In this document: in pieces, positions 44,334 through 53,340 of the stretch
Layout of the letters: each line of letters opens with the position of its first letter
How positions within the stretch are numbered: position 1 is the first letter of the stretch
Assembly (NCBI RefSeq): GCF_000969825.1
Contig: NZ_KQ033919.1
Location: 3,236,749 to 3,300,748, forward strand
Reading direction: 5' to 3'
Length of the DNA: 64,000 nt
Origin: Parabacteroides gordonii MS-1 = DSM 23371
GTDB lineage: Bacteria; Bacteroidota; Bacteroidia; Bacteroidales; Tannerellaceae
Notes under the pieces: generated by a model
Told to the model about the DNA's origin: nothing
The model's input: the letters and a program-made list of their open reading frames with translations, nothing else
Database searches by the model: none
Position numbers and translations under genes: made by a program

Positions 44334-46721
44334 TTATATTTCAATCAGGATGCCGATACTGGGTAATAGCGTTCCGGTCATGCGCTCTATCGGTTTTAAT
44401 TCATACCGTTGCTTCTCCCGAGGGGCTTCGGGGTTCAGTATTTTCCCTGTTTTGATATAGACATCCTGCTCTTTATACTTCGAATTGAGTACGTTCTGTA
44501 TGTCGATATATAGTCCGAGCATCACCTTTTTCAGATAAAACGTTTTGTCAACACGCAAGTCCAGCTGGGTGAACGCTTTCAAACGTTCGCTATTGAAACG
44601 GCTGTAATCGTAATAAAGACTACCGCTGGCATCCCATGCCTCTACATAACTACTCTTTTCTACGTCATAGGGAGTGTAAGGTGCACCGCCTACAACCCTG
44701 AACTTAGCTCCTACATCCCAGTTTTTAGGAAGTGAATAGGTGCCGCTGAAGGTTAGCAGGTGTTTGTTATCCCATGCGGAGGGTAGGTATTTCCCCGTGT
44801 TCCGTCCATCTTTATATTCGCTGCGGACATAGGTATAGGAGGCGATGAAGGTAAGACCTTTGTAATTATACCAGCGTCCCATCAATTCGACCCCATAGGC
44901 ACGTCCGGTAGCAGTGGCGGTTACGGCTTCATTTCCCAATACGCCGTAATCCGTACCTTTGGATGCCAGAGGAATACTGTCGATAACCGACATCGGGTAA
45001 TGATCATAGTGCTTGTAGAATCCTTCCGCAGTGAATTTCAGGTAAGAGGACGGACGGTATTCCAGTCCCAGTCCGGCCTGGTCGCTACGGATGTATTGCA
45101 GTTCGTTGGCTTTGTTCACATAATAGCCTTTCTCGTCCTTGAACCCCATGACGGTATAAGGAGGCAATTCGTAGTAACGTCCCAGATTGGCATTCAGATA
45201 CATGTCTCCAACCAGGCGGTAAGATAGCGAAAGGCGTGGCGACAGCTGATCGAGCATATTATTCATTCGGGATGAATAATTGTTGGCATCCGTACGCAGG
45301 CCCAGTGAGGCGGTGAAACGTTCGTTCACGCTTTCGTAGATCGCGGTAGCATATAATCCCCATTTCCAGATCCCCAGGTCTGTCTGGTAGTTGATCTCTT
45401 TCGGTATCGTGGTGAATTGTTTCTGGAAAGTATTGTTCGTATATTCCGAATAATCGATATTTCCCCCCACATGCAGTTGGATATAAGGCAGGCGGAAGAT
45501 ATTCTCACTGCGGAACTTGTTTTCTATTTCATCCGAACGGTAATTCAGCGTGAGGTTTGCCGGTGAGCTCTCGTCATTATCACGATACTTGATGTTTTTA
45601 TTGTTCATCTGGCTGCGGCTGACAATAAGCGAGTAGATATTACGACCGGTATAATGCTTATACACAGCCCCCAGCGTATAGGTTTTCTGTTTGACAACCG
45701 GCAGATAAGCCAGGATATACTGGTTCTTTTCGCTCATATCCTTCATTCCGGTATTCAGCTTCATGTCGTCTATCGCGCCGAGCCCGAGAAAGGTCAGTTC
45801 GTTCTTCTTGTCGAAGGCATGCTTGATCTTGAACTGGGCATCTGTAAAGGTCGGAAGGAAAGGCAAACCGATCATATCGAACAGGAACTGGAGATACGAA
45901 CGGCGCACGGAAACCTGATAGGTCGTTTTATCCCCCAACGGGCCATTAGCCGATACGCCCACATCGGAAGCTCCGAGTGTACCCCGCAGGGAGAACTTTT
46001 CTTTATTCCCGTCCTGCAACTTAAAGTCGAGGACAGAACTGAGCGCATTGCCCTTGGCGGCAGGAAAAGCCGCGGAATAGAAGTTTACTTCGCGCACAAA
46101 GTCCGGATTGATGATGCCGACCGGCCCCCCGGAAGCTCCTTGCGTGGAGAAGTGATTGATATTAGGTATCTCGACCCCATCCAGAAAGAAACGGTTTTCG
46201 GACGGCCCGCCCCCTCTTACCATCAGGTCATTACGGAAGGCAGCAGTGGATGCCACTCCGGGAAACGATTGTACGACACGCGAAATATCCCGGTTTCCCC
46301 CCGCACTCTTTTCTATCTCCTTAAAACCGATAACACGCAGGCCGAGCGGACTTTCTGCCGTTTTACGGAAAGGGGAAGCTACAATATTCACTTCCTGCAG
46401 GCTTTCGCTGGAAGTTTCAAGTTCGACCGGGAAATAGATATCCTTGTTGGCCACCCGGAACTCTGCCGTAACGGTCGGTTTATAGCCGATGAAAGAGGCC
46501 TGAAGCCGGTAGCTTCCGGGAGCAACGCCAGTGATCTCGAAGTTTCCGACAGAATCGGTTGCCGTCCCCTGTGATGTGTTCCAGATCAGTACGGTAGCAT
46601 AAGGGATCGGTTCGCCGCTGGCCGTTTCTTTTACGATCCCTTTTATAGAATAACTCTTTTGAGCCTGTACGATTGGGATGCAGGCAAGAAATAGTAAAAA
46701 GGCGAAGAGCTTCTTATTCAT
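44334..46721 (-). CDS. TonB-dependent outer-membrane receptor
   Basis: 795 aa. Signal peptide (MNKKLFAFLLFLACIPIVQA), carboxypeptidase-regulatory-like domain (KGIVKETASGEPIPYATVLI ... GSYRLQASFIGY), plug domain (VQSFPGVASTAAFRNDLMVR, FFLDGVEIPNINHFS) and a 22-strand-type barrel. It lacks a SusD partner, so it is not a SusC/SusD glycan system; substrates such as metal chelates, peptides or cofactors are possible. A TACCTTTG box on the minus strand at 46745-46752 could be its -7 element, but no good -33 is seen. Confidence 0.93.
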   Translation of the reverse strand: MNKKLFAFLLFLACIPIVQAQKSYSIKGIVKETASGEPIPYATVLIWNTSQGTATDSVGNFEITGVAPGSYRLQASFIGYKPTVTAEFRVANKDIYFPVELETSSESLQEVNIVASPFRKTAESPLGLRVIGFKEIEKSAGGNRDISRVVQSFPGVASTAAFRNDLMVRGGGPSENRFFLDGVEIPNINHFSTQGASGGPVGIINPDFVREVNFYSAAFPAAKGNALSSVLDFKLQDGNKEKFSLRGTLGASDVGVSANGPLGDKTTYQVSVRRSYLQFLFDMIGLPFLPTFTDAQFKIKHAFDKKNELTFLGLGAIDDMKLNTGMKDMSEKNQYILAYLPVVKQKTYTLGAVYKHYTGRNIYSLIVSRSQMNNKNIKYRDNDESSPANLTLNYRSDEIENKFRSENIFRLPYIQLHVGGNIDYSEYTNNTFQKQFTTIPKEINYQTDLGIWKWGLYATAIYESVNERFTASLGLRTDANNYSSRMNNMLDQLSPRLSLSYRLVGDMYLNANLGRYYELPPYTVMGFKDEKGYYVNKANELQYIRSDQAGLGLEYRPSSYLKFTAEGFYKHYDHYPMSVIDSIPLASKGTDYGVLGNEAVTATATGRAYGVELMGRWYNYKGLTFIASYTYVRSEYKDGRNTGKYLPSAWDNKHLLTFSGTYSLPKNWDVGAKFRVVGGAPYTPYDVEKSSYVEAWDASGSLYYDYSRFNSERLKAFTQLDLRVDKTFYLKKVMLGLYIDIQNVLNSKYKEQDVYIKTGKILNPEAPREKQRYELKPIERMTGTLLPSIGILIEI

Positions 46722-46799
46722 CTTTGTATTCTTATTAGAAAAGACAAAGGTATATAAAAACTACAATTACGGATCATGTGCGATCCTGTTTGCCTTACT

Positions 46800-47213
46800 T
46801 TACAGGTTCTTTTTCATGATCAGCAGGTTTTCATCATCCAGACGTTGATAAGAAACTTCGTTCATGATGCTGCGGATAAGAAAAATACCAAGTCCGCCGA
46901 TCGCTCGTTCTTCGATCGGCAAATTGATTTCGGCGTCAGGAACCTGGGTCGGATCGAATAACTGCCCTCTATCTGTTAGTAAAAATATTAGTTGTTGTGG
47001 GCAGGAAGTTACCTTCAACAATATTTCATGTTGTTCTCTTTCCGGGTAGGCATACATGATGATATTGGCTACAGCTTCTTCCAGCGCCAGGTTTATATTC
47101 ATCGTGGTCTCTGAAGACAGATTAAGTTCCTCACCCAATTCTTCAATGAATTCATATAAATGGGATATCTCTGCCAAATCATTGGCTATCCTGATTTCTT
47201 TGTTCATTTTCAT
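46800..47213 (-). CDS. RsbW-like anti-sigma regulatory kinase (HATPase)
   Basis: A 137-aa GHKL ATPase of the serine-protein-kinase/anti-sigma type. It keeps the N-box Asn (LEEAVANIIMYAY) and the G1 Asp (LTDRGQLFDP), with a G2-like GGLGIFLIRSIMN, so it should bind ATP. It is the last gene of the partner-switching operon, 13 nt after the SpoIIE phosphatase. It should phosphorylate a STAS-domain partner, and the neighbouring degenerate kinase-STAS fusion is the obvious one. No sigma factor is adjacent. Confidence 0.9.
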   Translation of the reverse strand: MKMNKEIRIANDLAEISHLYEFIEELGEELNLSSETTMNINLALEEAVANIIMYAYPEREQHEILLKVTSCPQQLIFLLTDRGQLFDPTQVPDAEINLPIEERAIGGLGIFLIRSIMNEVSYQRLDDENLLIMKKNL

Positions 47214-47226
47214 AATGGATCCTTTC

Positions 47227-49164
47227 TTATTTACTAGTTTCCGGTTCGTAATGTATTGCTAATATTGTTATGTCATCGCTTTGATCGGCCATTTGTACAT
47301 GGAAAGCGACCGAGCAAATGATCGTGTTTACCATTGCATGTATATCCTGATGGGTATTGGCAGCCAGTGTTTTTACGAGATTCTTTTCTCCGTATAAATC
47401 CTTTGCCGTGTTTTCCGCCTCGGTGATACCGTCGGTGTAAAGGAATATTTTAGTCCCTTTTTCAAGATTGATTATCTCGTCTGAATATACATAATCCGGC
47501 ATAATACCTGCTATTAAATGCTTTTTCATATCCAGTAACGACACACTTCCGTCGGGGAGGATCAATGCAGGAGGGTTATGTCCTGCGTTGCAAAGTTTCA
47601 GTGTCCCGGTCTGTAAGTCTAATATGCCGACAATCAGTGTGATGAACATATTCGACTCATTGTTTTCTGAAATGGAATTGTTCATAGCGGTTACGATTTC
47701 AGCGGGTGACTCTATCTTACGGGAGATCGTGCGGAACAAGCTCCGTGCAATGGCCATGAACAAAGATGCCGGAACCCCTTTCCCCGATACATCCCCGATG
47801 ATAAAGTAAAGTCGATCGCCTTCAATGAAGAAATCATATAAGTCGCCTCCCACTTCTTTAGCCGATTGTAATATGGCATACAAGTCCACATCATGACGCC
47901 CCGGAAAAGGTGGAAACGTTTTGGGAACCATTCCCATTTGTATCTCTTTGGCGATAAACAGCTCGCTTTCAATCCGTTCTTTGCTGGCTGTCGTTTCACG
48001 TAGCTTGATCACGTAATCGAATAATGACTGTTGCATGTAGGCTAGCGAATCGCGTAAAGTCTTTATTTCATCATGCGAATATACCTGTGGTAACTCTACA
48101 TTGAACCGGCCGGTAGCAATGACCCGTGCCGATTGTGAGAACTGAGCCAGAGGATTGACTAACCGGCGGATGATGATATAAACAATAAAAAACAGGATCA
48201 GCATGCTGGCTAATGAAACAATGATTATATTTTTGGATATGGTATCCAGTTCTTTTAAGATAATATTAGGTGGACAGACATTGCCGACCGACCAGCCGAT
48301 ATGAGGAATAGATGTATAAAAAGTATAGACAGGCTTCCCGTCCAGTTTTATTAAGGCAGTTCCTGTATAGCCGGCCAACATCTCCCTGCCGATCTGTTCT
48401 TTTTCCGGATTTCTACTGGCCAGGGCATCGGTTAAGATCGTTTCATTCATTATTTTGTCACGATCGGGGTTTGTTAAGTAACTACCGTTGCGACTCAATA
48501 GAAAAGTGAAACTGGAATCATATGGTTTTAACTGCGACACCATGTCTGTGAATTGGGACAGCGAAATGTTAGCTGTAAAGATGGCATAAACTTCCCCAGC
48601 CTTATCGTATAGAGGCATAGAAAACGTAGTCATAATGAAATTCCCCCCTCCCTGGTCATAATAAGGTTCACTCCAGTATTTCTGTTTGAGCAACTTAGGG
48701 ATCAGGTACCAATCCATACAAGGGTAATCATAGCTTGAGCTACCCAGTACCGTGCATTCGGTCTTTCCGTTCATTAGTGAGACATACGGCATGAAATATT
48801 TCCCTTTTTCTTTGTAATAGTCGGGTTCGAACGCAATGCCGCTACTTACGATAAGGTCATTGTTTTCGGCTACCGCCGTAATGATACGGAACAATGAGTC
48901 CGGCTCGGACAGATTCTCTTCTACCATCCAGCAGGACTGGGCCACGGTTGTCTCAACTGTTTGCAGTAAGTCACCGATCTTGGTAGCCATATTCTGTAAT
49001 TGCCCGTGTGTATCTTTTATGGCAAAGTCTGTTACCTTTTCACGGCTGTATGTGTAAAATAGTGTGATGATAACGATAAATACCACCAGTGTGAACGATA
49101 GTACACAAATGCTCATCCGGCTGGCAAAAGACTTAAGTTGAAAGTATTGTCTGAAAGGATGCAT
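47227..49164 (-). CDS. Cache/HAMP membrane SpoIIE-type PP2C phosphatase
   Basis: About 645 aa from ATG 49164; a longer frame from 49218 would overlap the upstream gene by 47 nt, whereas the inner start leaves a 7-nt gap. An N-terminal helix is followed by a Cache-like extracytoplasmic sensor of about 260 residues (YYKEKGKYFMPYVSLMNG, FSMPLYDKAGEVYAIFTANI). Next are a second helix, HAMP (VNPLAQFSQSARVIATGRF), a coiled coil and the SpoIIE phosphatase with metal-binding Asp in KEVGGDLYDFF and GDVSGKGVPASLF. It should dephosphorylate a phospho-STAS protein in response to an external ligand. Confidence 0.93.
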   Translation of the reverse strand: MHPFRQYFQLKSFASRMSICVLSFTLVVFIVIITLFYTYSREKVTDFAIKDTHGQLQNMATKIGDLLQTVETTVAQSCWMVEENLSEPDSLFRIITAVAENNDLIVSSGIAFEPDYYKEKGKYFMPYVSLMNGKTECTVLGSSSYDYPCMDWYLIPKLLKQKYWSEPYYDQGGGNFIMTTFSMPLYDKAGEVYAIFTANISLSQFTDMVSQLKPYDSSFTFLLSRNGSYLTNPDRDKIMNETILTDALASRNPEKEQIGREMLAGYTGTALIKLDGKPVYTFYTSIPHIGWSVGNVCPPNIILKELDTISKNIIIVSLASMLILFFIVYIIIRRLVNPLAQFSQSARVIATGRFNVELPQVYSHDEIKTLRDSLAYMQQSLFDYVIKLRETTASKERIESELFIAKEIQMGMVPKTFPPFPGRHDVDLYAILQSAKEVGGDLYDFFIEGDRLYFIIGDVSGKGVPASLFMAIARSLFRTISRKIESPAEIVTAMNNSISENNESNMFITLIVGILDLQTGTLKLCNAGHNPPALILPDGSVSLLDMKKHLIAGIMPDYVYSDEIINLEKGTKIFLYTDGITEAENTAKDLYGEKNLVKTLAANTHQDIHAMVNTIICSVAFHVQMADQSDDITILAIHYEPETSK

Positions 49165-49171
49165 AAGATAG

Positions 49172-50110
49172 TTATTTAACGAAATCAGTATAATGTATAT
49201 TCTCTCTTTCCAGCCCATTCAACAGGATATCTGAAGCTGATTCGAAATCTTCCGGACTCAGGAGGTAAGTTCGTTTGTTACAACTTTTATCAACTTGCAA
49301 CCGGAGAATTTCTTCCATCATTTTACGCTGATGGTAACGGTTGGTTCCGATATTATTTTCGTGCACAATGTCCATCACGATATCCAGTGCTTTCTCTTTG
49401 TGTTCGTTGGCCCATTCCCATCCCCGGATACTGGCGCGTACGAGTTTGGGAATGATGTCCGGATGAGCCTGGTAGAATTCATCAGTGACGTATAATCCGT
49501 CTTCCGGCAGATCATACCCATAGTCGGAGAAGTGCAGCAGATAAGTATCGTCCGGCCGTAGCCCGTATTCAGCCAGTTGCAAATATTCATTGTAACTGCC
49601 TACAAGGCATATATCGACGGCACCGGCCAGAAAAAGATTAACACCGCTGTTGAAACGTATCCATTTGCAGTTGAGTTGGTAACGTGCGGAAATACGATCC
49701 AGTAAATTCTGGCTCAGATGGTTCCACACGGCTATATCCTTCTGTTTCAGAGATGTAATGTTATTTAACGGATGACGGCTTACCAGCATCAGGCTGTTCT
49801 CCTGCGAGGTCTGCATTATATTGATGATCTTAGCACCGGAAGCACGAGCCGTCAGGGCGAAAGACAAGTTCATAACGGCTACCTGGCTTTTCCCATTCTG
49901 CAAGACAGAAAAGGAACTTTCGGAAATGGCCGGATGTATAATACGTACATCGAGCCCTTCTTCTTTGTAGAACCCCATTTTATCTGCCACATAATAACCT
50001 GTAAACTGAGCCTGTGCTGTCCACTTTGGTGTGATAGTGATACGCTGTCCCTGTATTGTGGGCACATACAGAAGAATGAGCAACAGGAAGAAAATGTATT
50101 GCCTCATCAT
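49172..50110 (-). CDS. NMT1/THI5-like periplasmic substrate-binding protein
   Basis: A 312-aa exported binding protein: signal peptide MMRQYIFFLLLILLYVPTIQ then GQR; NMT1-type core (PKWTAQAQFTGYYVADKMGF, FYKEEGLDVRIIHP, SFALTARASGAKI). Such proteins normally feed an ABC importer for thiamine precursors, nitrate or sulfonates, but no importer permease or ATPase is near. It sits within a partner-switching operon directly before a membrane phosphatase with a Cache sensor, so it may deliver ligand to that sensor (inference). Confidence 0.9.
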   Translation of the reverse strand: MMRQYIFFLLLILLYVPTIQGQRITITPKWTAQAQFTGYYVADKMGFYKEEGLDVRIIHPAISESSFSVLQNGKSQVAVMNLSFALTARASGAKIINIMQTSQENSLMLVSRHPLNNITSLKQKDIAVWNHLSQNLLDRISARYQLNCKWIRFNSGVNLFLAGAVDICLVGSYNEYLQLAEYGLRPDDTYLLHFSDYGYDLPEDGLYVTDEFYQAHPDIIPKLVRASIRGWEWANEHKEKALDIVMDIVHENNIGTNRYHQRKMMEEILRLQVDKSCNKRTYLLSPEDFESASDILLNGLERENIHYTDFVK

Positions 50111-50117
50111 AGAATCA

Positions 50118-50852
50118 TTAATGTATGGTGAACAGCGATGAACAACCTGTCATATCGAAAATATTGCGGATTTCCGGTAATACGCCTTTAAGTATGAGCT
50201 TTCCGTGCAAGCTGTCTACTTTCTTTTGCATCAGGATAAAACAACGCAGGCCGGAACTGCTGATATAGGTCAGTTCTTCGCAATTGAGGATAATTTTTGT
50301 CGTGCAGTTATCCAGCACAGGACGGATCACAGATTCGAATTTACGTGCATTCATTGTATCCAGGCGTCCTTCGGCGGTAATAATGACTCCGCCGGCAACT
50401 TTACAGATATTGGTATTCAATGTGCTTTCGGGTTCATCGATCGTGCCTAGTCCCTTTGTCAGCATCAGGTAATGTTGTGAACCGTCGGTATGATATGCCA
50501 CTTCATCCATTGTTCTGAATATCAGGAAAAAACCGAGCCCTCCGGTAAGCATATCTTCTAAGGATGACTTGTCGGAACCTTCAAGCGGCAGTGTCGGGTC
50601 GAAAAAAAGCCCGTTGTTTATTATCATACAGTTAATATCTCCGTTTACCTGGCTTATTCTAAGTTTAATTTTACTCTTCTCTCCATTCGGATAAGCATGG
50701 TGGATGATGCAACTGACTGCCTCTTCTACCGCAAGGCAAATTTGTCTTGTAGTGGTGGAAGGCAGGAAAAGAGTTACCCCTATCGATTCTAAGAGTCGGG
50801 TAATTCTGATTATTTCTGATAGATCGTTTTCAATGATAATTTCTTTCTCCAT
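50118..50852 (-). CDS. Degenerate RsbW-like kinase fused to a STAS domain
   Basis: About 244 aa. Alignment with the 46800 kinase (MNKEIRIANDLAEI vs MEKEIIIENDLSEI) sets the start at 50852 rather than 50909. The N-terminal GHKL domain has lost key residues: the N-box Asn is Cys (EEAVSCIIHHAYP) and the G1 Asp is Asn (IINNGLFFDP). The C-terminal STAS domain (about residues 140-244) keeps the phosphorylatable serine context YISSSGLRCF. It therefore looks like an anti-anti-sigma factor carrying an inactive kinase as a docking domain. It is the first gene of the operon running to 46800. Confidence 0.88.
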   Translation of the reverse strand: MEKEIIIENDLSEIIRITRLLESIGVTLFLPSTTTRQICLAVEEAVSCIIHHAYPNGEKSKIKLRISQVNGDINCMIINNGLFFDPTLPLEGSDKSSLEDMLTGGLGFFLIFRTMDEVAYHTDGSQHYLMLTKGLGTIDEPESTLNTNICKVAGGVIITAEGRLDTMNARKFESVIRPVLDNCTTKIILNCEELTYISSSGLRCFILMQKKVDSLHGKLILKGVLPEIRNIFDMTGCSSLFTIH

Positions 50853-51005
50853 TTTCTTATTGAGATAATAGTCTGTGTTTATACCGGGATCATTCGTGAT
50901 GAGCCGCAAAAATAGGAGGAAAGTTTGGAAAGCTTTGTTTATCTTAGGTGTTTGGTTTTGACAAAAGGTATAAATCTTTTTGCAATTCGTATATTCGAAA
51001 CTGTT

Positions 51006-52193
51006 TTACTGTAATTTGAGCCACTCTTTGGGTGTCATTCCTGTTACTCGTTTAAAAGTTCTACTGAAACTGGCGACATGCGAGAAGCCGGATTCGGAAG
51101 CTACCACCTCCTGCTTCATTAACGGATTTTGCTGCATTAGTTTTTGTGCATAGCCGATACGGCAGCTATTGATATACTCCGAAAAGGTACATTGGTATTT
51201 CTCATTTATCAAGCGGGATATATAGCAACGGTTGGTTTGTATCATCGCCGCTACTTCGTCCAGCCGGAGATCGCTTTTCAGGTATATTTTATCTTCTTCG
51301 ATCAGGTTGGTAAAAAGAGAAACAAGCCTGGGGTTATAGCTTTTTCTTTCTTCACAATCGTCGGTAAGGGGATTGCTGTTTTGTTCTTCGGCAAGATCGG
51401 CTTGTGCAAGCTGCCGGGCAAAGTCTTCCGCCGTATATTGGATATGATAGCCGGCATAGGCCAGTATATAGCTGGAGATGGCGAAAAAGATAAATATCGT
51501 ATTTACATACAACGGACGCGAGTTATAACTGTTCAGGTCGGCCAGTACGGCTATGAATGTAAGCAACGAATAGATCCCGGTAGCTGCAAAAATAAAGTAA
51601 AAGTTCCGTTGGAAATGTTCGTCTGGATTGGAATAGAACTCCTTTAGCTGGCGGCGATATTTGATGATACGGTATGAAAAGTAAATAAATGCAACCAGCG
51701 TTTGAATGCTTATAACTATAATAAAAAGCACTTCATTCCAGAAATATTGCAGTTTAAACAAAGGATAGTCGGCCGGAAAATGCTTTTCTCCATAGTTAAA
51801 CAGGTAATCACGGGCATAGATGATGGAGTTTTCTTTTCCCATCAACAAATAACCGGTAGCCGTCAACGCTGTTAGTATGAAGGGAGGTGCAAATGCCGGT
51901 ATGAGCCACCACCGGAACCTCTTTGTATCCGTCAGCTGCTTGGCATAGACCATGTGGAGCGGATAAAGCATCGGAAGGAAAAATGTATAAATGATGTCCT
52001 GCTGATAACGGTTTTCATAATCGGTATCAGACACGAAGAAACTTCCATATATATAGAATACTACAGAACAAAACAACAGATCGATTGCTAAGACCCTCTC
52101 GGTCCGACAGCTTTTACCTTTCTTTATCAGCAAGGCGAACGCCCAGAACAGACTGACAAAAGAAGGAGTAGAGAGGATGAAATATTGCAGCAT
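51006..52193 (-). CDS. Membrane-anchored AraC-family transcriptional regulator
   Basis: 395 aa with six to seven hydrophobic helices in the first ~265 residues (ILSTPSFVSLFWAFALLI, LAIDLLFCSVVFYIYGSFF, IFIFFAISSYILAYAGY) and an AraC-type double helix-turn-helix at about 295-395 (VAAMIQTNRCYISRLINEKY, EVVASESGFSHVASFSRTFK, KRVTGMTPKEWLKLQ). This arrangement is common in Bacteroidetes. It precedes the partner-switching operon on the same strand, with about 150 nt between. Confidence 0.92.
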   Translation of the reverse strand: MLQYFILSTPSFVSLFWAFALLIKKGKSCRTERVLAIDLLFCSVVFYIYGSFFVSDTDYENRYQQDIIYTFFLPMLYPLHMVYAKQLTDTKRFRWWLIPAFAPPFILTALTATGYLLMGKENSIIYARDYLFNYGEKHFPADYPLFKLQYFWNEVLFIIVISIQTLVAFIYFSYRIIKYRRQLKEFYSNPDEHFQRNFYFIFAATGIYSLLTFIAVLADLNSYNSRPLYVNTIFIFFAISSYILAYAGYHIQYTAEDFARQLAQADLAEEQNSNPLTDDCEERKSYNPRLVSLFTNLIEEDKIYLKSDLRLDEVAAMIQTNRCYISRLINEKYQCTFSEYINSCRIGYAQKLMQQNPLMKQEVVASESGFSHVASFSRTFKRVTGMTPKEWLKLQ

Positions 52194-52295
52194 GTATATA
52201 TGTTACTAGTAATGATTTTGCCCGCAAAAGTAATCAATTCTATATTTTTATATCTTTGCAGAATCAAAAAAATAATGAAAGTGTAAGAAAATCAG

Positions 52296-52952
52296 ATGAG
52301 ACGAGAACTACAACAGACGGCAGACGGTAGCCATACCTTATTTATTCCCGAAATGGACGAGCATTATCATTCTGTGAACGGGGCGGTACAGGAGTCGCGC
52401 CATGTATTTATTGAAGCCGGATTGCATCATCAGGCTAAAAAAGATATAACTGTTTTCGAGATCGGTTTCGGAACGGGACTGAATGCTTTTCTTACGCTAC
52501 TCGATGCAGAAGAGAATAACCGTACGGTAAACTATTATTCCATCGAACTCTATCCGCTCGAACCGCAGCTTGTACAGGCTCTGAACTATGGCGAAGTGAT
52601 CTGCCCCGGAAAGAAAGAACTGTTCAGCGCCTTGCATGCAGCCCCGTGGAACGAACCCGCAAACATCACCGGTCATTTTACTTTACATAAGATACAAGGC
52701 GACAATAACAGTTGCGAACTGCCCGGAGGAATAGACCTTGTCTATTTTGATGCTTTCGCCCCCGACAAGCAACCTGAAATGTGGAACCAGGAAATATTCA
52801 ATAATCTATATGTACACATGGCGGAAGGAGGTATCCTGACCACCTATTGTGCCAAAGGAGTAGTACGGCGTATGATGCAAGAGGCCGGGTATTCCGTTGA
52901 AAGAATACCCGGCCCCCCGGGAAAGCGCGAAATGCTTCGTGCTATGAAGTAA
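52296..52952 (+). CDS. mnmD: tRNA 5-(aminomethyl)-2-thiouridine methyltransferase domain protein MnmD
   Basis: Methylates nm5s2U to mnm5s2U at the wobble position of tRNA. The 218-aa protein corresponds to the stand-alone MnmD (the N-terminal part of MnmC), without the FAD oxidase domain. It shows the SAM-binding FEIGFGTGLN (residues 54-63) and the family motif DLVYFDAFAPDKQPEMW (about 148-164). A TATCTTTG box (52251-52258) lies 37 nt upstream of the ATG and may be the -7 element. Its stop codon abuts that of trxA on the other strand. Confidence 0.93.
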   Translation: MRRELQQTADGSHTLFIPEMDEHYHSVNGAVQESRHVFIEAGLHHQAKKDITVFEIGFGTGLNAFLTLLDAEENNRTVNYYSIELYPLEPQLVQALNYGEVICPGKKELFSALHAAPWNEPANITGHFTLHKIQGDNNSCELPGGIDLVYFDAFAPDKQPEMWNQEIFNNLYVHMAEGGILTTYCAKGVVRRMMQEAGYSVERIPGPPGKREMLRAMK

Positions 52953-53267
52953 TTATAAAAGTGCGTCGATCTTAGCTACATAAGCAGGCTTCTGTGCTGC
53001 ACCAACTTGTTTGTCAACCAGTTTTCCGTCCTTAAAGAACAGTACTGTCGGGATATTACGGATTCCGAACTGGGCAACTACGTCATTGTTGTTGTCTACG
53101 TCCATCTTTCCGATGGTAACTTTACCTTCATATTCGGTAGCCAATTCATCGATGATCGGACCTACCATGCGGCAAGGACCACACCATTCTGCCCAAAAAT
53201 CAATGACCATGGGCTTGCCAGAGTTTACCAACTCTTCAAAATTTGCATCTGTAACTTCTAGTGCCAT
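52953..53267 (-). CDS. trxA: Thioredoxin
   Basis: A 104-aa cytoplasmic thioredoxin with active site WCGPC (DFWAEWCGPCRM, about residues 27-33), the cis-Pro in RNIPTVLFF and standard length. It reduces protein disulfides. Promoter at 53308-53338; convergent with mnmD with no intergenic gap. Confidence 0.97.
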   Translation of the reverse strand: MALEVTDANFEELVNSGKPMVIDFWAEWCGPCRMVGPIIDELATEYEGKVTIGKMDVDNNNDVVAQFGIRNIPTVLFFKDGKLVDKQVGAAQKPAYVAKIDALL

Positions 53268-53307
53268 AATTGTATATCTAATTTAAATTGTTCCCAATAA
53301 GAGGTGC

Positions 53308-53338
53308 CAAAAGTACTAATTCTTTCTACACCGCACAA
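53308..53338 (-). promoter_or_regulatory. Promoter of trxA
   Basis: On the minus strand TTG (53336-53338) is followed after 20 nt by TACTTTTG (53308-53315), a full match to TAnnTTTG. It lies about 40 nt upstream of the trxA ATG and ends just short of the dnaE stop codon at 53341. Confidence 0.7.
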
Positions 53339-53340
53339 CT

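Noticed and set aside
45654-46574. 306-codon open frame on the plus strand
   Set aside because: It lies entirely opposite the TonB-dependent receptor gene, has low-complexity composition and no family features; the receptor on the other strand has clear domains.
47227-49218. SpoIIE phosphatase starting at 49218
   Set aside because: It would overlap the preceding gene by 47 nt; the ATG at 49164 gives a normal 7-nt gap and a sensible N-terminal helix.
52296-52952. Bifunctional MnmC
   Set aside because: Only the methyltransferase part is present; the FAD-dependent oxidase half is absent and the gene ends normally.
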